A stretch of DNA of 64,000 nucleotides, from NCBI GenBank assembly GCA_003868215.1, contig QWDQ01000046.1, positions 124,001 through 188,000 of the forward strand. Direction: 5' to 3'. The notes below the pieces were generated by a model. That model made no database searches. It worked only from the letters and a program-made list of their open reading frames with translations, and was not told where the DNA came from. This document shows positions 54,338 to 64,000 of this stretch, piece after piece (within the stretch, counting starts at the first letter, position 1; each line of letters opens with the position of its first letter). Made by a program: the position numbers and the translations under genes. The stretch comes from Pseudophaeomoniella oleicola. Its lineage: Eukaryota > Ascomycota > Eurotiomycetes > Phaeomoniellales > Phaeomoniellaceae.

Positions 54338-55707
54338 ATGGTCAAGGCTGGTATGCGCCCTCCTCGCGCCCAGCTAGAGATATACTTTACTAATGGTTTG
54401 CAGCTGTGCTCGGTGCTTCAGGCGGTATTGGTCAGGTATGGCACTACAGTTCTCACACATGACTTCATAGCAGGCGCTTACATGTTGTTTACCAGCCATT
54501 GTCGCTCCTCCTGAAGGCTTCGCCATTGATCGACGTACTCGCTCTGTACGATGTTGTGAACACTCCAGGTGTCGCAACAGATCTCTCACACATTGCATCA
54601 GTCGCGGTACGCAGAACTGGTCTAGTGACAATAGGCATATCGTTGATGATAGTATAGAAAGTTACTGGCTACCTGCCAAAAGACGACGGTCTGAAACATG
54701 CCTTGACTGGTGCTGACCTTGTCATTATCCCAGCTGGCATTCCTCGTAAGTTCGCCATATCACAACACCTGAAGATCTATGCATTAATCCACCCATAGGG
54801 AGGCCAGGCATGACCCGAGACGACCTGTTCAAGATCAATGCTGGTATCGTCAAAGGTTTGATTGAGGGTATTGCACAGTACTGCCCCACGGCTTTCGTCC
54901 TGGTCATTTCCAATCCGGTCAACTCTACGGTTCCTATCGCCGCCGAGGTCCTGAAGAAGGCTGGTGTTCTCGACCCAAAGCGTCTTTTTGGTGTCACTAC
55001 CCTCGACGTGGTCCGTGCCGAAACCTTTGTTCAGGAAATCACTGGCTCGAAGGATGCCTCCAAGACCGTAATTCCAGTCATTGGAGGTCATTCTGGAGAG
55101 ACTATTGTACCACTCTTCAGCTTGGCTAAGCCGGCTGTCAAAATTCCAGAGGATAAACTCGATGCACTGGTTCACCGTAGGTTAAATGTCGAAGCTCATA
55201 GGCAGTTACTGACGAAGTTTGTCCAGGTGTTCAATTTGGGGGTGATGAAGTTGTCAAGGCTAAGGATGGCGCCGGTTCTGCCACGTTAGCCATGGCATAT
55301 GCAGGTTTCAGGTTGGTCTGGTTGAAATTATCATTCATTCTATACTAACCCAAATGACAGATTCGCTGAGGCATTGCTCAAGGCCGTCGGCGGTGAAAGT
55401 GGCGTCGTAGAGCCAACCTTCATCTACCTGCCAGGTGTCCCTGGTGGCGACGCCATTGTCAAGGAGACCGGTGTCGACTTCTTCGCTACTCCAGTTGAAC
55501 TTGGAGTATGTATACATCCTGACCCCTCATACAAAATCTCGCTGACATCCATATCAGCCAAATGGTGTCGAGAAAGCCATCAATCTTCTTTCCGATATCA
55601 ATGATCACGAGAAGACCCTCATCAAGACTGCAATTGATGGCCTCAAGGGCAATATCACCAAGGGAATTGACTTCGCTCAAGCCCCACCTCCTCCAGCACA
55701 AAAGTAA
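54338..55707 (+). CDS. Malate dehydrogenase, NAD-dependent, probably cytosolic
   Basis: Eight exons: 54338-54350 (13 nt), 54404-54435, 54496-54606, 54658-54745, 54799-55176, 55227-55311, 55361-55505 and 55558-55707, giving 333 residues in consistent phase. The NAD motif GASGGIG is at 8-14 almost at the N-terminus, with no room for a mitochondrial transit peptide; the end APPPPAQK has no peroxisomal SKL. The substrate loop [17 protein letters not shown] carries the expected Arg residues, [11 protein letters not shown] follows, and [11 protein letters not shown] contains the catalytic His. It interconverts malate and oxaloacetate with NAD(H) in the malate-aspartate shuttle or gluconeogenesis. 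The exon density is high for this window. Confidence 0.94.
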
Positions 55708-56102
55708 TGCAATTCTCAATTCTGTCTCCTGCATCAGAGACATTTCTCTATTCGCTCATTGCGCCAAAAGGCGCTTTCTGAAGACGGCCACGGATTGCTG
55801 ACCATTCACGCTCCTCGGATAGGTTGTGAGAGCGGGCGCGGTTTTATTACGATATCAACCTTTTTCGATCCTCGATTCCTGCGGGCATGACTTTTAGGAG
55901 CGCATGTAGCTATGACGGCTTACGACACACCATGCATGAATAGACAACGATCATAGTCTGTCTTCTTGGCCCGCGCGCCTTTGTCTATTGCATATGCTCA
56001 GCTCAGGTGACCTGTCACCTTCACTAGCGTGCAAATGTGACTGTGGCTACTCCCATTCCGGGAATTTATGCAAATCAGTTGCTAAACAGCTCGAAATCCT
56101 CT
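55708..56102. other. Convergent spacer, MDH and TRS33
   Basis: About 395 bp between the two stop codons. Nothing beyond 3' UTRs is expected or seen. Confidence 0.6.
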
Positions 56103-56792
56103 TCATGATCTCATCTGCACTGTCTTTATTTGAAAAGTTGCCGTTGGCAGCTCACTCGTCTCCGCCTGCACTGTAACTTCTATTCCTAAGCTCCCTAAGA
56201 CCCCTTGAATAATTCCGCATGGAAGCCACAGATAGGCCTGTGCCCGTCGCAATGCCTCTGACCTTTCTCTCATCGTTAAGCTCATCTTAGTAAGAGGCCG
56301 AAACACGTTGTCCGTCAATACATAAACTCCCCTGTGATTCGTCTTCAAGTTATCAATCTGCTTCTTGAAAAGCAGGGTCCACAGATCTTTACATAAGAAC
56401 TTTATGGCGTCGAGCGGGGTCGTGAAGAGCGGACGTGGAGATGACGGTGTAGATGCGCTAAATCGTTCAGAAAGTGACAGGCCAACTCTTTGACCTAGGG
56501 AGAGGAGACGAGCGTGGAGCAGGGAGTTGTAGAGTTCTTGGAGGTCCGCAGGTATCGGAGGATGGTTTTGAAGGGTGGTCTTGGAATTTGCTGCTGATCT
56601 GGACGATTTCGCGCTGTCGGTTGGAGGTGACGAGGACACTTCGGAGGTGGCAGGGATCGGTAGAGCATTGTATGCCATTCGTTCAGCCAGCGGGACAACT
56701 TCGATCAGGAGGAGATCGAGGCAGGACACGTTTAGGAAGCGGGCATTAGGATCGGAGGAGTTGAAGGAGGGGAGCGGTGCGTCGAAGGACAT
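56103..56792 (-). CDS. TRS33: TRAPP complex subunit Trs33 (TRAPPC6-like)
   Basis: A single-exon ORF of 229 residues of the Bet3/Trs33 family. SCLDLLLIEVVPLAERM (23-39) is the first helix; a Ser-rich insert follows (~46-75); LLSLGQRVGLSLSERFS, LDAIKFLCKDLWTLLFKKQI and DNLKTNHRGVYVLTDNVFRP are near-invariant Trs33/TRAPPC6 segments; AYLWLPCGIIQGVLGSLGI and a TFQIKT end complete the fold. Trs33 dimerises with Bet3 in the TRAPP complexes, the guanine-nucleotide exchange factors for Ypt1 and Ypt31/32 at the Golgi. The start is the first in-frame ATG, 604 bp from the divergent DCP1 start. Confidence 0.93.
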   Translation of the reverse strand: MSFDAPLPSFNSSDPNARFLNVSCLDLLLIEVVPLAERMAYNALPIPATSEVSSSPPTDSAKSSRSAANSKTTLQNHPPIPADLQELYNSLLHARLLSLGQRVGLSLSERFSASTPSSPRPLFTTPLDAIKFLCKDLWTLLFKKQIDNLKTNHRGVYVLTDNVFRPLTKMSLTMRERSEALRRAQAYLWLPCGIIQGVLGSLGIEVTVQAETSELPTATFQIKTVQMRS

Positions 56793-57396
56793 GTTTGAGC
56801 GTCAATGTTCTTTTCTTGGTCTCTTCCAGTGGGAGGTGGTATGCTGGGAAGACAGAAAGTTCCTTGTGGCAGATCCAAGTCGCAGATGTGGTGATAGATT
56901 ATATCATCTTTGGTGAGAAGCGTGTGTTTGGTTTCGGATAGCTCTGTCACGGACCTGAGGTTATAGCATATGTTGCGATACAAGAGCGCTAAAATGGCCA
57001 ATCGATCATTCCTTCGCTCAAATCTACATAGCAGTCTTAATGAGTACAAAAATGTCTTGTAGGAAGCTAGGTTGTTGTCATTGCGGTTACGGAGGAAGTC
57101 AAAGCTCTCCCCGCGGTCCCCGTATTGGTTTACGTAGTACGGGCTAACAGCAGCATCTTGTCCAGAACAACGCTGATGTTAAAGTCGCCTGAGATTTGGC
57201 GCGCATATCGTGAGGGCTGTGGAAAGCGCTCAATAGCGACGAGGGTCTTAGGTATTAGGCCTTGGGAGTGCATGATATCTCAAGTTTAGCAGCCCAGAAG
57301 TATATGCCTGAATATCGAAGGTGGCCTGAGAGCACACCACTTTTCTTCCAAGTACTCTATCTTTGGGCAACACGCAATGCAAACGTCGCCTAGACG
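56793..57396. promoter_or_regulatory. Divergent promoter, TRS33 and DCP1
   Basis: A 604-bp spacer between opposite start codons, with one TACGTAGT site (57131-57138). No gene is seen. Confidence 0.6.
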
Positions 57397-58326
57397 ATGA
57401 CACCTCGAAAGACCCATTCGCGCCGTCATGGCAGCCATGCGAAATCTTCACTCTCGGCTCAGGTTCACTACAACGGCAACTACGCTCAGAATCAGTCGCA
57501 TGGGTATCACGCTTCCGACTATGAATCCGACGCGCAATACCTCTCGGAACCTGCGCCTCCCACTGTTGTGCCTCCTGCATCCTCGAGAACAGTAGACGAA
57601 GTCAATCTTTCCGTACTCCAGCGTTATAATCCTGCAATCAGCGCAATCCTGTCCAAAGCATCGTACGCAGTTGTGTACATTTTCGACCCTACAACCTCAT
57701 CCTGGGAGAAGAGCGGGGTTGAAGGGACACTGTTCGTTTGTCAATTACAGCCCGGTCCAATCGGAGAGGACAGGTTCAATGTGATCGTGCTGAACAGACG
57801 CGGTCTTGATAACTTCGAAGCGCAACTCTTGGACGAGGGCGATGTAGAGATCACGGATGAATACGTTATCCTCAACGTCAAGAACGAAGAGTCAACCGTA
57901 GATCAGACGCAGAAAGTCTATGGAATATGGATCTTCTGTGAGCCTCCGCCGAGTTCTACGGCCGATGCTAGGCTCGACAACGCGAAGAAGATGAAAGAGT
58001 GCGCAGCATATGCTGAACATAGCAGACATCAAGCTCTGTCAGCTATATCACAGCATCATCTCAATGATACAGATGGCGCGTCTGATGCTCGGGATGTGCG
58101 TCAAAATCATCAGGTCGATTTACTGCAGCTGTTCAAGCAGTCTGCAACTGGGGTTCAGCCCCAAAGCCAGCAAAACAACCACCAGAATCATTACGCAAGC
58201 AACGGTCAATGGCCCCATAGTAATGGTGGTGGTAGTAGGCAGGCACAGCAGGGCCATACAGGGGTACAAGCCAACAACAATGTTCTGGCAGATCTGTTCA
58301 GGAATGCTGGGTTCGGGTCGACGTGA
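57397..58326 (+). CDS. DCP1: mRNA-decapping enzyme subunit 1 (Dcp1)
   Basis: A single-exon ORF of 309 residues. The EVH1-like Dcp1 domain spans ~66-185: VDEVNLSVLQRYNPAI (helix), SYAVVYIFDPTTSSWEKSGV, EGTLFVCQLQP, RFNVIVLNRRGLDNF, and YGIWIFCEP, all typical. Dcp1 binds and activates the Dcp2 NUDIX hydrolase that removes the mRNA 5' cap, in cytosol and P-bodies. The N-terminus (1-65) is basic and disordered; the C-terminus is Gln/Asn/His-rich with NNVLADLFRNAG at the very end, which resembles the short helical Leu-rich motifs that mediate decapping-complex contacts (inference). Confidence 0.92.
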   Translation: MTPRKTHSRRHGSHAKSSLSAQVHYNGNYAQNQSHGYHASDYESDAQYLSEPAPPTVVPPASSRTVDEVNLSVLQRYNPAISAILSKASYAVVYIFDPTTSSWEKSGVEGTLFVCQLQPGPIGEDRFNVIVLNRRGLDNFEAQLLDEGDVEITDEYVILNVKNEESTVDQTQKVYGIWIFCEPPPSSTADARLDNAKKMKECAAYAEHSRHQALSAISQHHLNDTDGASDARDVRQNHQVDLLQLFKQSATGVQPQSQQNNHQNHYASNGQWPHSNGGGSRQAQQGHTGVQANNNVLADLFRNAGFGST

Positions 58327-59215
58327 GGCTACAGCTAGCTAGCCACTCTTGAGAGATCGCATTGGACCATCATCTGGACAAACTGTGTTAGATCTTGAAC
58401 GTCTGGGAAACCTTTTTGCAGATATCATCTTGGAACAGGACCCGTGCTACCTTCAGCCTTGGAAGGGTAAAAATGGTGACTGAGCAATGGTCTGCGCTCA
58501 GAAGGGATTGACTTGGGAGTCATGGGCAGAGACTCCCACTGTTGGATTGCTACATCGCTAGCATAATACACCGAGACTGGCTACACGATAGCCAACTGCA
58601 CAGGCCTTTCCTCCCTGATATGGGCTGAGGAAACACGATCGGAAGCAAAGACCGCGCTGTCGTGATGGCCAGGTCCACCCTTATCGAAAAGCCACCCGCC
58701 AAAGATTATCAATACTCCCAACGCGCAATTCTGCTGTCAATCCCAAAATCCAATGTGCCTCTCTATATCTTCGCTCGGCCCTGTGATAACTTTATGTACA
58801 CGAGGAGGTTGGATGATCTGCTGAAAAGAATAGGCTGGCCTAGTAGAGGAGGAATCTCATCATGGCCGAGATCATGGAGATCTGCATATATTTTTTTTTT
58901 GCGGCGCTCCCTCACATCCATTCCCAACTAAGAGGCACATGAGCGAGGAAAAATGATATGGATCAAGTCGAGTCGACGACCATCGAGGTTCTTTGTCTTA
59001 GTATCTAGCTAGGTAGGTAGCTCCAAAAACAGTGTTAATACAAGACCATATTCATTACTACCTCTTCCTCCCAATACCTTTCTTCTATCCAAGCCTTTCC
59101 CCATGTCTTCTGGTATTATTATTACTTATGTTATACCAGATCCAACAAACTTCTCCCTCTCCCCTTGTACCTATCTGTCCTTTACCTCTACAAACACTCC
59201 CATCCCTCATCTACT
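58327..59215. other. Convergent spacer, nothing recognised
   Basis: About 890 bp between DCP1 and LDAH 3' ends. An 89-codon plus ORF at 58662-58931 has no known domain. C/T-rich sequence fills 59040-59215. Confidence 0.5.
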
Positions 59216-60625
59216 TCATCTTTCCTCTTCTTCTTCTTCTTCTTCTTCATCCTCATGATGATATCTCTCCCCAATCCACCCGACAACCTTCTTCGCCACA
59301 AACCCACTGTGCCGAATACAAAACCCGTGGACTAGATCTGATTTTTGCTCGATTAGGAACGTCGGTGAAGAAGAAGATGATGATGATGATGATGTTGCTG
59401 CTGATTCTTGGTTTACGGTGGTTGTGGGAGTGGGAATGGTGCGGGTACGGGTACGAATCAGGTCTTCGCGAGATTGGTTGGAGACCCAGTGATCGTCGGT
59501 GGCGTAGAGGAAGATTAATTTGGGTTTTGGGGGGTTGTGCTGGTTATGAGAGGAGGGGGAGGAGGAGGAAGCAGCATCACTCCAAACGCTGGTCTTCCAC
59601 GCTTCGCTTTCGTCCACGATCTCTTTCATCTCGTCCCTCGCCATCCACAAAGCTTGTTTCACGCCTCCTTTAGTCCTCAGGAATTTTGCGGTCGTTTCGA
59701 CAGCTGGGGCGGGTAGGGAGTGGTGACCTTGACCCATTACGGTTGCTACGATGGAGTTCAAGAGAGTGGGCGAGACTAGGTCTAGAGCCGTGGTGAAGTG
59801 CGAGACGAACGACTGTGCGAGGGAGGGGGCGTAGGGGATGCGGAGGAGAGGGGTGAGGATACGGCCGGAGGGGGAGGTGGCGATGTGGGTTATTGTTGGG
59901 GTGAGGAGGAGGGCGAGGTCGACGTTCAAGGAGGAAGAAGACGAAGAACTGGTGGCTGTCTGACTTGAGGTGCGAGATTGGTGTGCTAGATTGATTAGTT
60001 CCATGGCTATGTAGGCACCGACGCTGTGGCCAATGAGAATCACCTCGGTCGGTCGTCGTCTTCTTCCTCTTCGTCGTCCAGGCTTTTGCCCATGTGTTGA
60101 TGTTGCCGTAGCTTCTGCTTCGTAGACACCATCACCGCTGATAACACCTTCATCATTGCCGTCATCATCTTCATCTTCATCTTCATCTTCATCTTCCTCC
60201 ATCCTCTCAACAATCTCCAAAACCCGTCTCCACACAATTTCAATCTGATCTCTCAACCCAAGGGGACGCACCCCTTCCCTTTTCTCTCCCTCCCCGATGA
60301 TCTCAAACCCAGCCAAAGACTGCCCATAAATCACGTACCGCGGCGATAACCCGTGCACCAACAACGACAAGAAACCGTGATAATATTCGATCAGACCCGG
60401 GTTCCCTGGTATGAAATATATCAATCGTCGAGCAGGTGCTTCACATGTCCTAGATCTGTCGTCATCGTCGTCATCGTGATGTCTCGCGGCATTTGGATTT
60501 GAAGTGGTGCTTGAATTGTGTGTTGTTGTTGTCCTCGCTGTTGTCGGACGTAGTAGAGAGGAGGGAGGAGGTATGTATAAGAATTGGTCCGATGAGATGG
60601 AAGACTGCAATTTTGTTTTCGGCAT
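59216..60625 (-). CDS. Lipid droplet-associated hydrolase (LDAH/DUF2305 family)
   Basis: An uninterrupted ORF; I place the start at the ATG at 60625 (ACAAACATGCCG, A at -3), giving 469 residues. An in-frame ATG at 60649 is an alternative; further upstream the frame lacks ATG. Family marks: YFIPGNPGLIEYYHGFLSLL, the nucleophile elbow LIGHSVGAYIAMEL, FLYATDDHWVSNQSRED with the acid, and LVHGFCIRHS with the His. The protein carries low-complexity insertions coded by trinucleotide repeats: Asp runs near the N-terminus, a Glu/Asp block, Ser runs and a Glu-rich C-terminus. Yeast YPR147C and animal LDAH localise to lipid droplets and are thought to act in sterol or neutral lipid turnover. The inserts make it longer than relatives of about 300-350 residues. 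Confidence 0.9.
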   Translation of the reverse strand: MPKTKLQSSISSDQFLYIPPPSSLLRPTTARTTTTHNSSTTSNPNAARHHDDDDDDRSRTCEAPARRLIYFIPGNPGLIEYYHGFLSLLVHGLSPRYVIYGQSLAGFEIIGEGEKREGVRPLGLRDQIEIVWRRVLEIVERMEEDEDEDEDEDDDGNDEGVISGDGVYEAEATATSTHGQKPGRRRGRRRRPTEVILIGHSVGAYIAMELINLAHQSRTSSQTATSSSSSSSLNVDLALLLTPTITHIATSPSGRILTPLLRIPYAPSLAQSFVSHFTTALDLVSPTLLNSIVATVMGQGHHSLPAPAVETTAKFLRTKGGVKQALWMARDEMKEIVDESEAWKTSVWSDAASSSSPSSHNQHNPPKPKLIFLYATDDHWVSNQSREDLIRTRTRTIPTPTTTVNQESAATSSSSSSSSSPTFLIEQKSDLVHGFCIRHSGFVAKKVVGWIGERYHHEDEEEEEEEEER

Positions 60626-61100
60626 GTTTGTTGGTATACTGTTTCTCATCACACGTATATTCAACTTCAGTGTTCCTCGGGTGAGTCGTCTACTTTAGTA
60701 GCAATCATACAGTGAGGCTGTCCCTGCCAGAGTGTAGTCTCAGACTGACTGTCCTATGTTTCGGTGGTTGCAGACATTGAAATCTCAAATATATTTAGTG
60801 TGCAATGTCTACGCCTCTCAAATTTCACCAAAACAGCAAGATTGAATTACGTATATTTTACGCGAGTCGCGAAATTAGAGACGATCCGTGGTTCATGTTC
60901 CTGTTCATTTTGTAGGGAAATACAACGCTTGGATAACGTTCATAGCAAGCAGTTCGAGCTGCTGGGTATCATATCACATCCGCTGTGGGCCTCCGTAACA
61001 ATATGCAAAACTGCAGTGACGCCGCGAGATTCCCATGTTCAAAACATCCAGAACTCCGACTCAGCAGAAAATAAAGCTCAAATCGCCAGACGCCAAGAAA
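60626..61100. other. Spacer: LDAH promoter and SNF2 gene 3' region
   Basis: About 475 bp between two minus-strand genes. The right half carries the 3' UTR of the SNF2 gene. A plus ORF at 60764-61216 overlaps the end of that gene and is a shadow. Confidence 0.5.
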
Positions 61101-64000
61101 TCACTGCGCATTGCAGTCCGTTTTCTCCTTCAATCTCTCCCTTCGTTGCCCAGCTGGTTCAGGAGACGGGGTGCGACCTGTTGAGACAGTCCCATCGTCG
61201 GATGAGATCTCAATGATCCCACAGTCTGCTGGTAGTTGTACTGGTTCTGACTGTTCAAGTTTTGTGGCGTCTATCTGGCGCGGTTCCTGCACAAGTCCTC
61301 CCTCAGATTCGTCGACGCCGTCAAATCCGAACCCAGTACGATGGTTAGAAGGTCCATCCGGTCCATCCGGTGCGACAGAGCTAGCTCGCGGACGTCGAGC
61401 ACCAAGCAAGCTGACATATGGTGCCGCGTCCTCCGGCTCGTATGTCTTATTAGGACCGGAATGAGGGCCCAGGTTCAAGCCCTCACCAACGAAAGAATGG
61501 TCCCAACTTGTCATACTTCGCTGAGCTTGTTGAAACGCTTCCATGTCTTTCCTTAGCCTTGCTTGTCTTAATTCTTCCGCCTCTCGGATCCTACGTAACT
61601 GCAAGTGGTGGAAAGCTATCGGGTCGTCACGCTGAAGCTTCTCGTCGTCGAGTTCTTGTTGAATCTGTCTTATCTCCTCCGGGGTCAGTTGTTCGTCGTC
61701 CTCTCTTTGGAACGTCTCTGTGAGTTCGATATTCCGAATATTATGAACGTCTCGCAAGATCTCATCCAGGACCCGAGGATCCTTGCCTTGAAATTCAGTA
61801 AGATCGTGTTGATCGACTTCTCTAGGTACGAAAAGGTAATCTTTGGCCTTCTTCGTGGCATAACTGATCCATGACTTGGAATCTACAACTCGGGCGCTAA
61901 GCTGCGTTTTGAAGACTGCTTTATTGTAAATAACATCTTCAAACGTACCGCCGGCACGGAAACGGTAAACGAAAACCGGTTTCTTCTGCCCTAGTCGATA
62001 AGCACGACCGATAGCTTGTTCTTCCCACGTAGGATTGAAACCAAAGTCGAGGATAACAACTCTATTTGCGCCTTGAATGTTAAGGCCTAGACCGCCGGCC
62101 CTCATCGATATCAAGAATACCTTTTCTTCACTGGATTTGTGATTGAAAGCCTTAGTGGCGGTCTGACGATGTGAGATATTTGTTGAACCATCAATCCTGG
62201 CGAACTTGATGCCTCTCCTTCTTAACAAGTCCTCGTAATAGTCTAGGCCAAGTAGGGTATGAGAAAATAAGAGTATCTTATCGTCAGCTTCAATAGAATA
62301 ACGGATGATTGCTTCAACGAGCGTGGCCTTGACGGAGTGTTTTGGATGGCGAAGATCTCGAATTTGATGAAGATGTTCCATCTGTTGCTCTAATAGATCG
62401 GTAGAGACGTCTGCGAAGGAAATGTACTGATCCAAAGGGACGGCTTCACTCCCTCCGTCTTTCTCAGCAGGTGCAGGTGGAGGTACAGCTAGTTGAGTCA
62501 TAGCTTTGCCTGCCTCAAGCTTAGCAGCAAATGCAGCTGGATGATTGCAGAGAAGAGCCAGTAACGCAAGCCAGGTAAATATTCGCGCATTCGTTGCCTT
62601 ATCAATGTCTTTGGTGTTAAGCATGCTTTCTGCAAACAGCTTATATTGAAAGCACTGTTCGTCAGTAAGAGGAATCGTAAGGAAGAACTCCGTTTTCTGC
62701 GGCATATCACTTGCTATAGCGCCTATGTCTGCTCGATGGATTTTAGGCTCGAGAATCTTCTTTAAAAGATGCAGACGTCGTAAACATTTCCGTCTTTCCG
62801 AAGCACTGGAGTCTTGATAAAGACCTTCAGCAATAGGCTCAGAGTATTTTGCCTTAAACTGTACTATCTCACCAAGGTAGCCTGGTGCTACCCATTGAAT
62901 CATCGCGTAATACTCTTCCAGGCTATTGGCCAGAGGGCTTCCAGTCAGCGCAATGCGAGATTTCGACTTGAACATAGACGCAGCTTGGAAGATCCTGCCA
63001 GTATAATTTTTCATCCTGTGGGCTTCGTCGGCGACGATAATCTTCGCATTCAACAGTCTTTCTCTGGCGACCTCGTGGTTCCTGACGGCAGCATTATCGT
63101 CCGTACCTTTCGGTTGTTTGATAATCATATTTCTGAAAGTTTCGTAGCTCGTTAGAAGGACACCGCCTTCTCTAGCCCACGCAGCGACAGTCATCTGGCG
63201 CTGGACGACCGGCATGGCTGTGAGATGCCGAATGCGGCCCATGTCAACCCCCGCAGGAGTCCAGATAGCGAATTCATCGACCCAGTTAAGAACAAGACTC
63301 GCAGGTGCGAGAACAAGAGCCTTAATTCCCCGTAAACGCTCAGGAATTTGATCACGTATGTGGGCTTCTGGAGAAGCTGCAACTTGAGCGAGCGTAGAAA
63401 GAAATGCTATAACTTGCATAGTCTTCCCAAGGCCCATGGTATGTGCAAGAAGACAGCCCTGCTCTTTACCGCTCGCAACGACTTCTCTCCAGATGAATTC
63501 AATTCCTGAGACTTGGTGTGGCTTTGCCCGCGAACCGATCTGCGGATCAAGAAAGATAGGCACTTCGCCATAACTGATTACAAGACTAGTTCTTGTCCCT
63601 CCTTGAAGTTCCAATTGACTCGTGACAGCAAGTTTACGCTTCTGGTAATCCTCCATAAGCACTTGTTCCTTTCTCTGCCATTCCAGCGCATCTTGACTCT
63701 CCTGAACTTCCTTCCTCCTCTTCTTATGTGGTGTTTGAGCTGCCGCGTCTTTGTCATGACGGTCGTCGTCGGATAATTCCGTAGTCGCTAACACTACAGG
63801 AAAGGATGTCTCTTTGCCCAGCCTTTTTTTTAACGTCTTCCGGGTAGTTTTGACAAATGCACGCAAGCCATTTAGTCGATCAGGTAAAGCTGTGAAATGA
63901 TCATACGGTATATCACTGAGTCCACTGTACCATCGGCAGAAATGAAAGCAGATGTACAGTCTGGCCAGAGTTTGTGCAACTGTAAAGACGGCGTCGAACA
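61101..64000 (-). CDS. SNF2-family DNA-dependent ATPase, Rad54/ATRX-like (partial, N-terminus outside window)
   Basis: The minus-strand frame is open to the right edge, so the N-terminus is missing; about 965 residues are visible in one exon. The helicase core is complete: PHQVSGIEFIWREV (Q motif region), HTMGLGKTMQ (Walker A, near 63420-63440), LVLAPASLVLNWVDEF, VADEAHRMKN (DEAH box, near 63018-63030), ALTGSPLANSLEEYY, and C-terminal motifs ILLFSHTLLGLDYYEDLL, ISMRAGGLGLNIQGANRV and AIGRAYRLGQKKPVFVYRF. Spacing and 'RIFQAASMFKSKSRIALTGSP' place it in the Rad54-like group with ATRX/ARIP4-type proteins. It should remodel nucleosomes or protein-DNA complexes in the nucleus. The tail (~61100-61400) is Ser/Pro/Asp-rich with a SUMO-interaction-like IIEISSDD, a common feature of ATRX-like proteins. 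Confidence 0.88.
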   Translation of the reverse strand, partial: FDAVFTVAQTLARLYICFHFCRWYSGLSDIPYDHFTALPDRLNGLRAFVKTTRKTLKKRLGKETSFPVVLATTELSDDDRHDKDAAAQTPHKKRRKEVQESQDALEWQRKEQVLMEDYQKRKLAVTSQLELQGGTRTSLVISYGEVPIFLDPQIGSRAKPHQVSGIEFIWREVVASGKEQGCLLAHTMGLGKTMQVIAFLSTLAQVAASPEAHIRDQIPERLRGIKALVLAPASLVLNWVDEFAIWTPAGVDMGRIRHLTAMPVVQRQMTVAAWAREGGVLLTSYETFRNMIIKQPKGTDDNAAVRNHEVARERLLNAKIIVADEAHRMKNYTGRIFQAASMFKSKSRIALTGSPLANSLEEYYAMIQWVAPGYLGEIVQFKAKYSEPIAEGLYQDSSASERRKCLRRLHLLKKILEPKIHRADIGAIASDMPQKTEFFLTIPLTDEQCFQYKLFAESMLNTKDIDKATNARIFTWLALLALLCNHPAAFAAKLEAGKAMTQLAVPPPAPAEKDGGSEAVPLDQYISFADVSTDLLEQQMEHLHQIRDLRHPKHSVKATLVEAIIRYSIEADDKILLFSHTLLGLDYYEDLLRRRGIKFARIDGSTNISHRQTATKAFNHKSSEEKVFLISMRAGGLGLNIQGANRVVILDFGFNPTWEEQAIGRAYRLGQKKPVFVYRFRAGGTFEDVIYNKAVFKTQLSARVVDSKSWISYATKKAKDYLFVPREVDQHDLTEFQGKDPRVLDEILRDVHNIRNIELTETFQREDDEQLTPEEIRQIQQELDDEKLQRDDPIAFHHLQLRRIREAEELRQARLRKDMEAFQQAQRSMTSWDHSFVGEGLNLGPHSGPNKTYEPEDAAPYVSLLGARRPRASSVAPDGPDGPSNHRTGFGFDGVDESEGGLVQEPRQIDATKLEQSEPVQLPADCGIIEISSDDGTVSTGRTPSPEPAGQRRERLKEKTDCNAQ

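Overview
The window reads as nuclear DNA of a filamentous ascomycete (Pezizomycotina); the class cannot be fixed from sequence alone. The evidence is the gene set (an RcoA/Tup1 corepressor, an HbrB/Bit61 TORC2 subunit, a rhodopsin-type integral membrane protein, Gon7, Dal5-like and DHA1 transporters) together with many short introns of about 47-110 nt with GTAAGT/GTATGT donors and CTAAC-like branch sites. Exon structures given here were worked out by hand from splice signals, reading-frame phase and recalled family sequences, with no transcript data.

Layout. 1-13.7 kb is mostly housekeeping: the 3' part of a gamma-tubulin complex (GCP) protein, an unrecognised Ser-rich/acidic protein, an endonuclease III-like DNA glycosylase, the HbrB TORC2 subunit, the KEOPS subunit Gon7 and the HOPS subunit Vps39/Vam6. 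14.5-21.3 kb is an accessory block of a Dal5-family permease divergently transcribed from a TauD-type 2-oxoglutarate dioxygenase, followed by a flavin monooxygenase; a secreted aldose 1-epimerase lies at 22.4 kb. 23.7-42.8 kb is gene-sparse: a rhodopsin-domain membrane protein, an alpha/beta hydrolase, a DHA1 drug:H+ antiporter-type MFS gene and a four-finger C2H2 factor, separated by long spacers with microsatellites, a 10-N assembly gap and homopolymer tracts. 42.8-64 kb is again dense and mostly housekeeping: RcoA/Tup1, a tiny four-exon TOM7, a decayed alpha/beta hydrolase, the SF3b subunit Hsh49/SF3B4, a small single-pass membrane protein, ribosomal protein L28e, malate dehydrogenase, the TRAPP subunit Trs33, Dcp1, a lipid-droplet hydrolase (LDAH) and a SNF2-family ATPase running off the right edge.

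How the genes relate. Most housekeeping genes have no functional link to their neighbours. The one grouping that looks like a pathway is transporter + TauD dioxygenase + FMO at 14.5-21.3 kb, which I read as a possible sulfonate (organosulfur) uptake and oxidation set; this is inference. Non-gene structure worth noting: a TACTACGTAGTA palindrome or its half recurs about ten times, only in spacers; two introns (in VPS39 and in the DHA1 transporter) are a multiple of three with no stop, so an unspliced reading stays open; and TOM7 has exons too short to form a visible ORF. A second small candidate gene of unknown family lies at 32.3-32.9 kb.
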